Assembly (NCBI RefSeq): GCF_037038585.1
Contig: NC_092523.1
Coordinates: forward strand, 49,803,501-49,867,500
Direction of reading: 5' to 3'
From: Patagioenas fasciata
Taxonomy: Eukaryota; Chordata; Aves; Columbiformes; Columbidae
DNA: 64,000 nucleotides
Numbering within the stretch: position 1 is the stretch's first letter; the number at the start of each line of letters is the position of its first letter. Below, one piece after another: positions 25,540-40,029 of this stretch. A program made the position numbers and the translations under genes. Below the pieces are notes generated by a model. That model searched no databases. It was not told the DNA's origin and was given only the letters and a program-made list of their open reading frames with translations.

Positions 25540-26530
25540 CCTAACCCCAACCCCTAACCCCAAACCCTAACCCCAACCCCTAACCCCAAATCTAAACCTA
25601 ACCCCAATCCCTAACCCCAAACCCTAACCCCAAATCTAAACCTAACCCCAACCCCTAAACCCCAACCCCTAACCCCAAATCTGAACCTAACCCCAACCCT
25701 TAACTTCAAATCTAAACCTAACCCCAATCCCTAACCCCAAACCCTAACCCCAACCCCTAACCCCAAATCTAAACCTAACCCCAACCCCTAACCCCAAACC
25801 CTAACCCCAAATCTAAACCTAACCCCAAATCTAAGCCTAACCCCAATCCCTAACCCCAAAACCTAACCCCAAACCCCAACCCCAAATCTAAACCTAACCG
25901 CAAATCTAAACCTAACCCCAATCCCTAACCCCAAACCCTAAGCCCAAATCTAAACCTAACCCCAACCCCTAAACCCCAACCCCTAACCCCAAATCTAAAC
26001 CTAACCCCAATCCCTAACCCCAAACCCTAACCCCAACCCCTAAACCCAAATCTAAACCTAACCCCAACCCCTAAACCCCAACCCCTAACCCCAAATCTAA
26101 ACCTAACCCCAACCCCTAAGCCCAAACCCTAAACCCAAATCTAAACCTAACCCCAACCCCTAAACCCCAACCCCTAATCCCAAATCTAAACCTAACCCCA
26201 AACCCTAACCCCAAATCTAAACCTAACCCCAATCCCTAACCCCAAACCCTAACCCCAACCCCTAACCCCAAATCTAAACCTAACCCCAATCCCTAACCCC
26301 AAACCCTAACCCCAACCCCTAACCCCAAATGTAAACCTAACCCCAACCCCTAACCCCAAACCCTAACCCCAAATCTAAACCTAACCCCAACCCCTAAACC
26401 CCAACCCCTAAACCCAAATCTAAACCTAACCCCAATCCCTAATTCCAAACCCTAACCCCAACCCCTAACCCCAAATCTAAACCTAACCCCAACCCCTAAC
26501 TCCAAATCTAAACCTAACCCCAATCCCTAA
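25540..26530 (-). repeat. Segmental duplication in the C-rich arm, copy B (offset 3,840 bp)
   Basis: This is the second copy of about 21,700-22,690. It differs at a few points, such as AATGTAAACC at 26,327 and AATTCC at 26,441. These variants then recur in the next, larger duplication, which gives a relative order of events: this copy first, the 2,569 bp tandem duplication later. Confidence 0.7.
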
Positions 26531-28860
26531 CCCCAAACCCTAACCCCAACCCCTAACCCCAAATCTAAACCTAACCCCAACCCCTAACCCCAAACCCTAA
26601 CCCCAAATATAATCCTAACCCCAACCCCTAAACCCCAACCCCTAACCCCAAATCTAAACCTAACCCCAACCCCTAACCCCAAATCTAAACCTAACCCCAA
26701 TCCCTAACCCCAAACCCTAACCCCAAATCTAAACCTAACCACAACCCCTAAACCCCAACCTCTAACCCCAAATCTGAACCTAACCCCAACCCCTAACTCC
26801 AAATCTAAACCTAACCCCAATCCCTAACCCCAAACCCTAACCCCAACCCCTAACCCCAAATCTAAACCTATCCCCAACCCCTAACCCCAAACCCTAACCC
26901 CAAATCTAAACCTAACCCCAAATCTAAGCCTAACCCCAATCCCTAACCCCAAAACCTAACCCCAAACCCCAACCCCAAATCTAAACCTAACCGCAAATCT
27001 AAACCTAACCCCAATCCCTAACCCCAACCCCTAACCCCAAATCTAAACCTAACCCCAACCCCTAAACCCCAACCCCTAACCCCAAATCTAAACCTAACCC
27101 CAATCCCTAACCTCAAACCCTAACCCCAACCCCTAAACCCAAATCTAAACCTAACCCAAACCCCTAAACCCCAACCCCTAACCCCAAATCTAAACCTAAC
27201 CCCAACCCCTAACCCCAAACCCTAAACCCAAATCTAAACCTAACCCCAACCCGTAAACCCCAACCCCTAATCCCAAATCTAAACCTAACCCCAAACCCTA
27301 ACCCCAAATCTAAACCTAACCACAATCCCTAACCCCAAACCCTAACCCCAACCCCTAACCCCAAATCTAAACCTAACCCCAATCCCTAACCCAAAACCCT
27401 AACCCCAACCCCTAAACCCAAATCTAAACCTAACCCCAACCCCTAAACCTCAACCCCTAACCCCAAATCTAAACCTAACCCCAATCCCTAACCCCAAACC
27501 CTAACCCCAACCCCTAAACCCAAATCTAAACCTAACCCCAACCCCTAAACCCCAACCCCTAACTCCAAATCTAAACCTAACCCCAACCCCTAACCCCAAA
27601 TCTAAACCTAACCCCAACCCCTAACTCCAAATCTAAACCTAACCCCAATCCCTAACCCCAAACCCTAACCCCAACCCCTAACCCCAAATCTAAACCTAAC
27701 CCCAACCCCTAACTCCAAACCCTAACCCCAAATCTAAACCTAACCCCAACCCCTAAACCCCAACCCCTAACCCCAAATCTAAACCTAACCCCAATCCCTA
27801 ACCCAAAACCCTAACCCCAACCCCTAACCCCAAATCTAAACCTAACCCCAACCCCTAACTCCAAATCTAAACCTAACCCCAATCCCTAACCCCAAACCCT
27901 AACCCCAACCCCTAACCCCAAATCTAAACCTAACCCCAACCCCTAACCCCAAACCCTAACCCCAAATCTAATCCTAACCCCAACCCCTAAACCCCAACCC
28001 CTAACCCCAAATCTAAACCTAACCCCAACCCCTAACCCCAAATCTAAACCTAACCCCAATCCCTAACCCCAACCCCTAAACCCCAAACCCTAACCCCAAA
28101 TCTAAAGCTAACCCCAACCCCTAACCCCAACCCCTAACCCCAAATCTAAACCTAACCTCAACCCCTAATCCCAACCCCTAAACCCAACCCCTAACCCCAA
28201 CCCCTAACCCCAAATCTAAACCTAACCCCAAATCTAAACCTAACCCCAACCCCTAACACCAAATCCAAACCTAACCCCAATCCCTAACCCCAAACCCTAA
28301 CCCCAACCCCTAACCCCAAATCTAAACCTAACCCCAACCCCTAACCCCAAACCCTAACCCCAAATCTAAACCTAACCCCAAATCTAAGCCTAAACCCAAT
28401 CCCTAACCCCAAACCCTAACCCCAACCCCCAACCCCAAATTTAAACCTAACCCCAAATCTAAACCTAACCCCAATCCCTAACCCCAAACCCTAACCCCAA
28501 CCCCTAACCCCAAATCTAAACCTAACCCCAACCCCTAACCTCAAACCCTAAAACCAAATCTAAACCTAACCCCAACCCCTAAACCCCAACCCCTAACCCC
28601 AAATCTAAACCTAACCCCAATCCCTAACCCCAAACCCTAACCCCAACCCCTAACCCCAAATCTAAACCTAACCCCAACCCCTAACTCCAAATCTAAACCT
28701 AACCCCAATCCCTAACCCCAAATCTAAACCTAACCCCAACCCCTAACCCCAAACCCTAACCCCAAATCTAAACCTAACCCCAACCCCTAACCCCAAATCT
28801 AAACCTAACCCCAACCCCTAACCCCATATCTAAACCTAACCCCAACCCCTAACCCCAAAC
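26291..28860 (-). repeat. 2,569 bp tandem duplication, first copy
   Basis: This is the first of two adjacent, nearly identical copies. Rare markers repeat at exactly +2,569: GTAAAC of AATGTAAAC (26,331 and 28,900), ATTCC (26,442 and 29,011), AAATATAATCC (26,605 and 29,174), CCGTAAACC (27,251 and 29,820), CTAAAGCT (28,102 and 30,671), TCAAACCCTAAAACC (28,541 and 31,110), CCCCATATC (28,822 and 31,391). The ends are uncertain by about 20 bp because the monomers themselves match across them. Confidence 0.9.
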
Positions 28861-31429
28861 CCTAACCCCAAACCCTAACCCCAACCCCTAACCCCAAATG
28901 TAAACCTAACCCCAACCCCTAACCCCAAACCCTAACCCCAAATCTAAACCTAACCCCAACCCCTAAACCCCAACCCCTAAACCCAAATCTAAACCTAACC
29001 CCAATCCCTAATTCCAAACCCTAACCCCAACCCCTAACCCCAAATCTAAACCTAACCCCAACCCCTAACTCCAAATCTAAACCTAACCCCAATCCCTAAC
29101 CCCAAACCCTAACCCCAACCCCTAACCCCAAATCTAAACCTAACCCCAACCCCTAACCCCAAACCCTAACCCCAAATATAATCCTAACCCCAACCCCTAA
29201 ACCCCAACCCCTAACCCCAAATCTAAACCTAACCCCAACCCCTAACCCCAAATCTAAACCTAACCCCAATCCCTAACCCCAAACCCTAACCCCAAATCTA
29301 AACCTAACCACAACCCCTAAACCCCAACCTCTAACCCCAAATCTGAACCTAACCCCAACCCCTAACTCCAAATCTAAACCTAACCCCAATCCCTAACCCC
29401 AAACCCTAACCCCAACCCCTAACCCCAAATCTAAACCTAACCCCAACCCCTAACCCCAAACCCTAACCCCAAATCTAAACCTAACCCCAAATCTAAGCCT
29501 AACCCCAATCCCTAACCCCAAAACCTAACCCCAAACCCCAACCCCAAATCTAAACCTAACCGCAAATCTAAACCTAACCCCAATCCCTAACCCCAACCCC
29601 TAACCCCAAATCTAAACCTAACCCCAACCCCTAAACCCCAACCCCTAACCCCAAATCTAAACCTAACCCCAATCCCTAACCTCAAACCCTAACCCCAACC
29701 CCTAAACCCAAATCTAAACCTAACCCAAACCCCTAAACCCCAACCCCTAACCCCAAATCTAAACCTAACCCCAACCCCTAACCCCAAACCCTAAACCCAA
29801 ATCTAAACCTAACCCCAACCCGTAAACCCCAACCCCTAATCCCAAATCTAAACCTAACCCCAAACCCTAACCCCAAATCTAAACCTAACCACAATCCCTA
29901 ACCCCAAACCCTAACCCCAACCCCTAACCCCAAATCTAAACCTAACCCCAATCCCTAACCCAAAACCCTAACCCCAACCCCTAAACCCAAATCTAAACCT
30001 AACCCCAACCCCTAAACCTCAACCCCTAACCCCAAATCTAAACCTAACCCCAATCCCTAACCCCAAACCCTAACCCCAACCCCTAAACCCAAATCTAAAC
30101 CTAACCCCAACCCCTAAACCCCAACCCCTAACTCCAAATCTAAACCTAACCCCAACCCCTAACCCCAAATCTAAACCTAACCCCAACCCCTAACTCCAAA
30201 TCTAAACCTAACCCCAATCCCTAACCCCAAACCCTAACCCCAACCCCTAACCCCAAATCTAAACCTAACCCCAACCCCTAACTCCAAACCCTAACCCCAA
30301 ATCTAAACCTAACCCCAACCCCTAAACCCCAACCCCTAACCCCAAATCTAAACCTAACCCCAATCCCTAACCCAAAACCCTAACCCCAACCCCTAACCCC
30401 AAATCTAAACCTAACCCCAACCCCTAACTCCAAATCTAAACCTAACCCCAATCCCTAACCCCAAACCCTAACCCCAACCCCTAACCCCAAATCTAAACCT
30501 AACCCCAACCCCTAACCCCAAACCCTAACCCCAAATCTAATCCTAACCCCAACCCCTAAACCCCAACCCCTAACCCCAAATCTAAACCTAACCCCAACCC
30601 CTAACCCCAAATCTAAACCTAACCCCAATCCCTAACCCCAACCCCTAAACCCCAAACCCTAACCCCAAATCTAAAGCTAACCCCAACCCCTAACCCCAAC
30701 CCCTAACCCCAAATCTAAACCTAACCTCAACCCCTAATCCCAACCCCTAAACCCAACCCCTAACCCCAACCCCTAACCCCAAATCTAAACCTAACCCCAA
30801 ATCTAAACCTAACCCCAACCCCTAACACCAAATCCAAACCTAACCCCAATCCCTAACCCCAAACCCTAACCCCAACCCCTAACCCCAAATCTAAACCTAA
30901 CCCCAACCCCTAACCCCAAACCCTAACCCCAAATCTAAACCTAACCCCAAATCTAAGCCTAAACCCAATCCCTAACCCCAAACCCTAACCCCAACCCCCA
31001 ACCCCAAATTTAAACCTAACCCCAAATCTAAACCTAACCCCAATCCCTAACCCCAAACCCTAACCCCAACCCCTAACCCCAAATCTAAACCTAACCCCAA
31101 CCCCTAACCTCAAACCCTAAAACCAAATCTAAACCTAACCCCAACCCCTAAACCCCAACCCCTAACCCCAAATCTAAACCTAACCCCAATCCCTAACCCC
31201 AAACCCTAACCCCAACCCCTAACCCCAAATCTAAACCTAACCCCAACCCCTAACTCCAAATCTAAACCTAACCCCAATCCCTAACCCCAAATCTAAACCT
31301 AACCCCAACCCCTAACCCCAAACCCTAACCCCAAATCTAAACCTAACCCCAACCCCTAACCCCAAATCTAAACCTAACCCCAACCCCTAACCCCATATCT
31401 AAACCTAACCCCAACCCCTAACCCCAAAC
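28861..31429 (-). repeat. 2,569 bp tandem duplication, second copy
   Basis: This copy directly follows the first. The one clear substitution I found is T at 26,871 against A at 29,440. The homology decays in monomers after about 31,440. Related but more diverged blocks carry the same markers further right (CTAAAGCT at 34,099 and 36,427; CCCCATATC at 34,818 and 37,147), spaced about 3.43 and 2.33 kb apart. Confidence 0.9.
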
Positions 31430-33439
31430 CCTAACCCCAAATCTAAACCTAACCCCAACCCCTAAACCCCAACCCCTAACTCCAAATCTAAACCTAACCC
31501 CAACCCCTAACCCCAAATCTAAACCTAACCCCAATCCCTAACCCCAAACCCTAACCCCAACCCCTAACCCCAAATCTAAACCTAACCCCCATCCCTAACC
31601 CCAAACCCTAACCCCAAATCTAAACCTAACCCCAACCCCTAAACCCCAACCCCTAACCCCAAATCTAAACCTAACCCCAACCCCTAACCCCAACCCCTAA
31701 ACCCAAATCTAAACCTAACCTCAACCCCTAACCCCAACCCCTAACCCCAAATCTAAACCTAACCCCAATCCCTAACCCCAAACCCTAACCCCAACCCCTA
31801 ACCCCAAATCTAAACCTAACCCCAACCCCTAAACCCCAAACCCTAACCCCAAATCTAAACCTAACCCCAACCCCTAACCCCAAATCTAAACCTAACCCCA
31901 ACCCCTAACTCCAAATCTAAACCTAACCCCAAACCCTAACCGCAAACCCTAACCCCAACCCCTAACCCCAAATCTAAACCTAACCCCAACCCCTAACCCC
32001 AAACCCTAAGCCCAAATCTAAACCTAACCCCAACCCCTAAACCACAACCCCTAACCCCAAATCTAAACCTAACCCCAATCCCTAACCCCAAACCCTAACC
32101 CCAACCCCTAACCCCAAATCTAAACCTAACCCCAACCCCTAACTCCAAATCTAAACCTAACCCCAATCCCTAACACCAACCCCTAACCCCAACCCCTAAC
32201 CCCAAATCTAAACCTAACCCCAACCCCTAACCCCAAACCCTAAACCCAAATCTAAACCTAACCCCAACCCGTAAACCCCAACCCCTAATCCCAAATCTAA
32301 ACCTAACCCCAACCCCTAACCCCAAATCTAAACCTAACCCCAATCCCTAACCCAAAACCCTAACCCCAACCCCTAAATCCAAATCTAAACCTAACCCCAA
32401 CCCCTAAACCTCAACCCCTAACCCCAAATCTAAACCTAACCCCAATCCCTAACCCCAAACCCTAACCCCAACCCCTAAACCCAAATCTAAACCTAACCCC
32501 AACCCCTAAACCCCAACCCCTAACTCCAAATCTAAACCTAACCCCAACCCCTAACCCCAAATCTAAACCTAACCCCAACCCCTAACTCCAAATCTAAACC
32601 TAACCCCAATCCCTAACCCCAAACCCTAACCCCAACCCCTAACCCCAAATCTAAACCTAACCCCAACCCCTAACCCCAAACCCTAACCCCAAATCTAATC
32701 CTAACCCCAACCCCTAAACCCCAACCCCTAACCCCAAATCTAAACCTAACCCCAACCCCTAACCCCAAATCTAAACCTAACCCCAATCCCTAACCCCAAA
32801 CCCTAACCCCAAATCTAAACCTAACCCCAACCCCTAAACCCCAACCCCTAACCCCAAATCTGAACCTAACCCCAACCCCTAACTCCAAATCTAAACCTAA
32901 CCCCAATCCCTAACCCCAAACCCTAACCCCAACCCCTAACCCCAAATCTAAACCTAACCCCAACCCCTAACCCCAAACCCTAACCCCAAATCTAAACCTA
33001 ACCCCAAATCTAAGCCTAACCCCAATCCCTAACCCCAAAACCTAACCCCAAACCCCAACCCCAAATCTAAACCTAACCGCAAATCTAAACCTAACCCCAA
33101 TCCCTAACCCCAAACCCTAACCCCAAATCTAAACCTAACCCCAACCCCTAAACCCCAACCCCTAACCCCAAATCTAAACCTAACCCCAATCCCTAACCTC
33201 AAACCCTAACCCCAACCCCTAAACCCAAATCTAAACCTAACCCCAACCCCTAAACCCCAACCCCTAATCCCAAATCTAAACCTAACCCCAAACCCTAACC
33301 CCAAATCTAAACCTAACCCCAATCCCTAACCCCAAACCCTAACCCCAACCCCTAACCCCAAATCTAAACCTAACCCCAATCCCTAACCCAAAACCCTAAC
33401 CCCAACCCCTAAACCCAAATCTAAACCTAACCCCAACCC

Positions 33440-36400
33440 CTAAACCTCAACCCCTAACCCCAAATCTAAACCTAACCCCAATCCCTAACCCCAAACCCTA
33501 ACCCCAACCCCTAAACCCAAATCTAAACCTAACCCCAACCCCTAAACCCCAACCCCTAACTCCAAATCTAAACCTAACCCCAACCCCTAACCCCAAATCT
33601 AAACCTAACCCCAACCCCTAACTCTAAATCTAAACCTAACCCCAATCCCTAACCCCAAACCCTAACCCCAACCCCTAACCCCAAATCTAAACCTAACCCC
33701 AACCCCTAACCCCAAACCCTAACCCCAAATCTAAACCTAACCCCAACCCCTAAACCCCAACCCCTAACCCCAAATCTAAACCTAACCCCAATCCCTAACC
33801 CAAAACCCTAACCCCAACCCCTAACCCCAAATCTAAACCTAACCCCAACCCCTAACTCCAAATCTAAAGCTAACCCCAATCCCTAACCCCAAACCCTAAC
33901 CCCAACCCCTAACCCCAAATCTAAACCTAACCCCAACCCCTAACCCCAAACCCTAACCCCAAATCTAATCCTAACCCCAACCCCTAAACCCCAACCCCTA
34001 ACCCCAAATCTAAACCTAACCCCAACCCCTAACCCCAAATCTAAACCTAACCCCAATCCCTAACCCCAACCCCTAAACCCCAAACCCTAACCCCAAATCT
34101 AAAGCTAACCCCAACCCCTAACCCCAACCCCTAACCCCAAATCTAAACCTAACCTCAACCCCTAACCCCAACCCCTAAACCCAACCCCTAACCCCAACCC
34201 CTAACCCCAAATCTAAACCTAACCCCAAATCTAAACCTAACCCCAACCCCTAACTCCAAATCCAAACCTAACCCCAATCCCTAACCCCAAACCCTAACCC
34301 CAACCCCAACCCCAAATCTAAACCTAACCCCAACCCCTAACCCCAAACCCTAACCCCAAATCTAAACCTAACCCCAAATCTAAGCCTAAACCCAATCCCT
34401 AACCCCAAACCCTAACCCCAACCCCCAACCCCAAATTTAAACCTAACCCCAAATCTAAACCTAACCCCAATCCCTAACCCCAAACCCTAACCCCAACCCC
34501 TAACCCCAAATCTAAACCTAACCCCAACCCCTAACCCCAACCCCTAAACCCAAATCTAAACCTAACCCCAACCCCTAAACCCCAACCCCTAACCCCAAAT
34601 CTAAACCTAACCCCAATCCCTAACCCCAAACCCTAACCCCAACCCCTAACGCCAAATCTAAACCTAACCCCAACCCCTAACTCCAAATCTAAACCTAACC
34701 CCAATCCCTAACCCCAAATCTAAACCTAACCCCAACCCCTAACCCCAAACCCTAACCCCAAATCTAAACCTAACCCCAACCCCTAACCCCAAATCTAAAC
34801 CTAACCCCAACCCCTAACCCCATATCTAAACCTAACCCCAACCCCTAACCCCAAACCCTAACCCCAAATCTAAACCTAACCCCAACCCCTAAACCCCAAC
34901 CCCTAACTCCAAATCTAAACCTAACCCCAACCCCTAACCCCAAATATAAACCTAACCCCAATCCCTAACCCCAAACCCTAACCACAACCCCTAACCCCAA
35001 ATCTAAACCTAACCCCAATCCCTAACCCCAAACCCTAACCCCAAATCTAAACCTAACCCCAACCCCTAAACCCCAACCCCTAACCCCAAATCTAAACCTA
35101 ACCCCAACCCCTAACCCCAACCCCTAACCCCAAATCTAAACCTAACCTCAACCCCTAACCCCAACCCCTAACCCCAAATCTAAACCTAACCCCAATCCCT
35201 AACCCCAAACCCTAACCCCAACCCCTAACCCCAAATCTAAACCTAACCCCAACCCCTAAACCCCAAACACTAACCCCAAATCTAAACCTAACCCCAACCC
35301 CTAACCCCAAATCTAAACCTAACCCCAACCCCTAACTTCAAATCTAAACCTAACCCCAAACCCTAACCCCAAACCCTAACCCCAAACCCTAACCCCAAAT
35401 CTAAACCTAACCCCAACCCCTAACCCCAAACCCTAACCCCAAATCTAAACCTAACCCCAACCCCTAAACCCCAACCCCTAACCCCAAATCTAAACCTAAC
35501 CCCAATCCCTAACCCCAAACCCTAACCCCAACCCCTAACCCCAAATCTAAACCTAACCCCAACCCCTAACTCCAAATCTAAACCTAACCCCAATCCCTAA
35601 CCCCAACCCCTAACCCCAACCCCTAACCCGAAATCTAAACCTAACCCCAATCCCTAACCCCAACCCCTAACCCCAACCCCTAACCCCAAATCTAAACCTA
35701 ACCCCAACCCCTAACCCCAAACCCTAAACCCAAATCTAAACCTAACCCCAACCCGTAAACCCCAACCCCTAATCCCAAATCTAAACCTAACCCCAAACCC
35801 TAACCCCAAATCTAAACCTAACCCCAATCCCTAACCCCAAACCCTAAACCCAACCCCTAACCCCAAATCTAAACCTAACCCCAATCCCTAACCCAAAACC
35901 CTAACCCCAACCCCTAAACCCAAATCTAAACCTAACCCCAACCCCTAAACCTCAACCCCTAACCCCAAATCTAAACCTAACCCCAATCCCTAACCCCAAA
36001 CCCTAACCCCAACCCCTAAACCCAAATCTAAACCTAACCCCAACCCCTAAACCCCAACCCCTAACTCCAAATCTAAACCTAACCCCAACCCCTAACCCCA
36101 AATCTAAACCTAACCCCAACCCCTAACTCCAAATCTAAACCTAACCCCAATCCCTAACCCCAAACCCTAACCCCAACCCCTAACCCCAAATCTAAACCTA
36201 ACCCCAATCCCTAACCCCAAACCCTAACCCCAACCCCTAACCCCAAATCTAAACCTAACCCCAACCCCTAACCCCAAACCCTAACCTCAAATCTAAACCT
36301 AACCCCAACCCCTAAACCCCAACCCCTAACCCCAAATCTAAACCTAACCCCAACCCCTAACCCCAAATCTAAACCTAACCCCAATCCCTAACCCCAACCC

Positions 36401-38200
36401 CTAAACCCCAAACCCTAACCCCAAATCTAAAGCTAACCCCAACCCCTAACCCCAACCCCTAACCCCAAATCTAAACCTAACCTCAACCCCTAACCCCAAC
36501 CCCTAAACCCAACCCCTAACCCCAACCCCTAACCCCAAATCTAAACCTAACCCCAAATCTAAACCTAACCCCAACCCCTAACTCCAAATCCAAACCTAAC
36601 CCCAATCCCTAACCCCAAACCCTAACCCCAACCCCTAACCCCAAATCTAAACCTAACCCCAACCCCTAACCCCAAACCCTAACCCCAAATCTAAACCTAA
36701 CCCCAAATCTAAGCCTAAACCCAATCCCTAACCCCAAACCCTAACCCCAACCCCCAACCCCAAATTTAAACCTAACCCCAAATCTAAACCTAACCCCAAT
36801 CCCTAACCCCAAACCCTAACCCCAACCCCTAACCCCAAATCTAAACCTAACCCCAACCCCTAACCACAAACCCTAACCCCAAATCTAAACCTAACCCCAA
36901 CCCCTAAACCCCAACCCCTAACCCCAAATCTAAACCTAACCCCAATCCCTAACCCCAAACCCTAACCCCAACCCCTAACCCCAAATCTAAACCTAACCCC
37001 AACCCCTAACTCCAAATCTAAACCTAACCCCAATCCCTAACCCCAAATCTAAACCTAACCCCAACCCCTAACCCCAAACCCTAACCCCAAATCTAAACCT
37101 AACCCCAACCCCTAACCCCAAATCTAAACCTAACCCCAACCCTTAACCCCATATCTAAACCTAACCCCAACCCCTAAACCCAAACCCTAACCCCAAATCT
37201 AAACCTAACCCCAACCCCTAAACCCCAACCCCTAACTCCAAATCTAAACCTAACCCCAACCCCTAACCCCAAATCTAAACCTAACCCCAATCCCTAACCC
37301 CAAACCCTAACCCCAACCCCTAACCCCAAATCTAAACCTAACCCCAATCCCTAACCCCAAACCCTAACCCCAAATCTAAACCTAACCCCAACTCCTAAAC
37401 CCCAACCCCTAACCCCAAATCTAAACCTAACCCCAACCCCTAACCCCAACCCCTAACCCCAAATCTAAACCTAACCTCAACCCCTAACCCCAACCCCTAA
37501 CCCCAAATCTAAACCTAACCCCAATCCCTAACCCCAAACCCTAACCCCAACCCCTAACCCCAAATCTAAACCTAACCCCAACCCCTAAACCCCAAACCCT
37601 AACCCCAAATCTAAACCTAACCCCAACCCCTAACCCCAAATCTAAACCTAACCCCAACCCCTAACTCCAAATCTAAACCTAACCCCAAACCCTAACCCCA
37701 AACCCTAACCCCAACCCCTAACCCCAAATCTAAACCTAACCCCAACCCCTAACCCCAAACCCTAACCCCAAATCTAAACCTAACCCCAACCCCTAAACCC
37801 CAACCCCTAACCCCAAATCTAAACCTAACCCCAATCCCTAACCCCAAACCCTAACCCCAACCCCTAACCCCAAATCTAAACCTAACCCCAACCCCTAACT
37901 CCAAATCTAAACCTAACCCCAATCCCTAACCCCAACCCCTAACCCCAACCCTAACCCCAAATCTAAACCTAACCCCAACCCCTAACCCCAAACCCTAACC
38001 CCAAATCTAAACCTAACCCCAAATCTAAGCCTAACCCCAATCCCTAACCCCAAACCCTAACCCCAACCCCCAACCCCAAATTTAAACCTAACCCCAAATC
38101 TAAACCTAACCCCAATCCCTAACCCCAAACCCTAACCCCAAATCTAAACCTAACCCCAACCCCTAAACCCCAACCCCTAACCCCAAATCTAAACCTAACC
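33440..38200 (-). repeat. Two related blocks about 2.3-2.5 kb apart
   Basis: A block starting near 33,440 recurs near 35,945. In the left part the offset is 2,505 (CCTCAACCCC at 33,445 and 35,950; TAACTCC at 33,557 and 36,062). In the right part it is 2,328-2,329 (CTAAAGCT at 34,099 and 36,427; AAATTTAAACC at 34,433 and 36,762; CCCCATATC at 34,818 and 37,147). About 177 bp was therefore lost or gained between the two parts. The edges are approximate. Confidence 0.7.
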
Positions 38201-39110
38201 CCAATCCCTAACCCCAAACCCTAACCCCAACCCCTAAACCCAAATCTAAACCTAACCCCAACCCCTAAACCCCAACCCCTAACCCCAAATCTAAACCTAA
38301 CCCCAATCCCTAACCCCAAACCCTAACCCCAACCCCTAACCCCAAATCTAAACCTAACCCCAATCCCTAACCCCAAACCCTAACCCCAACCCCTAACCCC
38401 AAATCTAAACCTAACCCCAACCCCTAACCCCAAACCCTAACCCCAAATCTAAACCTAACCCCAACCCCTAAACCCCAACCCCTTACCCCAAATCTAAACC
38501 TAACCCCAACCCCTAACCCCAAATCTAAACCTAACCCCAATCCCTAACCCCAACCCCTAACCCCAAATCTAAACCTAACCCCAACCCCTAACCCCAACCC
38601 CTAACCCCAAATCTAAACCTAACCTCAACCCCTAACCCCAACCCCTAACCCCAACCCCTAACCCCAAATCTAAACCTAACCCCAAATCTAAACCTAACGC
38701 CAACCCCTAACTCCAAATCTAAACCTAACCCCAATCCCTAACCCCAAACCTTAACCCCAACCCCTAACCCCAAATCTAAACCTAACCCCAACCCCTAACC
38801 CCAACCCCCAACCCCAAATTTAAACCTAACCCCAAATCTAAACCTAACCCCAATCCCTAATCCCAAAACCTAACCCCAAATCTAAACCTAACCCCAACCC
38901 CTAAACCCCAACCCCTAACCCCAAATCTAAGCCTAACCCCAATCCCTAACCCCAAACCCTAACCCCAACCCCTAAACCCAAATCTAAACCTAACCCCAAA
39001 TCTAAACCTAACCCCAACCCCTAACCCCAACCCCTAACCCCAAATATAAACCTAACCCCAATCCCTAACCCCAAACCCTAACCCCAACCCCTAACCCCAA
39101 ATCTAAACCT

Positions 39111-39250
39111 AACCTCAACCCCTAACCCCAACCCCTACCCCCAACCCCTAACCCCAACCCCTAACCCCAAATCTAAACCTAACCTCAACCCCTAACCCCA
39201 ACCCCTACCCCCAACCCCTAACCCCAACCCCTAACCCCAAATCTAAACCT
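39111..39250 (-). repeat. Perfect 70 bp tandem duplication
   Basis: Positions 39,111-39,180 and 39,181-39,250 are identical, including the private variant CCCCTACCCCC that lacks the usual AA. A private variant inside both copies shows that the 70 bp was duplicated recently as a block. Confidence 0.95.
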
Positions 39251-40029
39251 AACCCCAATCCCTAACCCCAAACCCTAACCCCAAATCTAAACCTAACCCC
39301 AACCCCTAAACCCCAACCCCTAACCCCAAATCTAAACCTAACCCCAATCCCTAACCCCAAACCCTAACCCCAACCCCTAAACCCAAATCTAAACCTAACC
39401 CCAACCCCTAAACCCCAACCCCTAACCCCAAATCTAAACCTAACCCCAACCCCTAACCCCAAACCCTAAACCCAAATCTAAACCTAACCCCAACCCCTAA
39501 CCCCAACCCCTAATCCCAAATCTAAACCTAACCCCAAACCCTAACCCCAAATCTAAACCTAACCCCAATCCCTAACCCCAAACCCTAACCCCAACCCCTA
39601 ACCCCAAATCTAAACCTAACCCCAATCCCTAATCCCAAACCCTAACCCCAACCCCTAAACCCAAATCTAAACCTAACCCCAACCCCTAAACCTCAACCCC
39701 TAACCCCAAATCTAAACCTAACCCCAATCCCTAACCCCAACCCTTAACCCCAACCCCTAAACCCAAATCTAAACCTAACCCCAACCCCTAAACCCCAACC
39801 CCTAATCCCAAATCTAAACCTAACCCCAAACCCTAACCCCAAATCTAAACCTAACCCCAATCCCTAACCCCAAACCCTAACCCCAACCCCTAACCCCAAA
39901 TCTAAACCTAACCCCAATCCCTAACCCCAAACCCTAACCCCAACCCCTAAACCCAAATCTAAACCTAACCCCAACCCCTAAACCCCAACCCCTAACTCCA
40001 AATCTAAACCTAACCCCAACCCCTAACCC

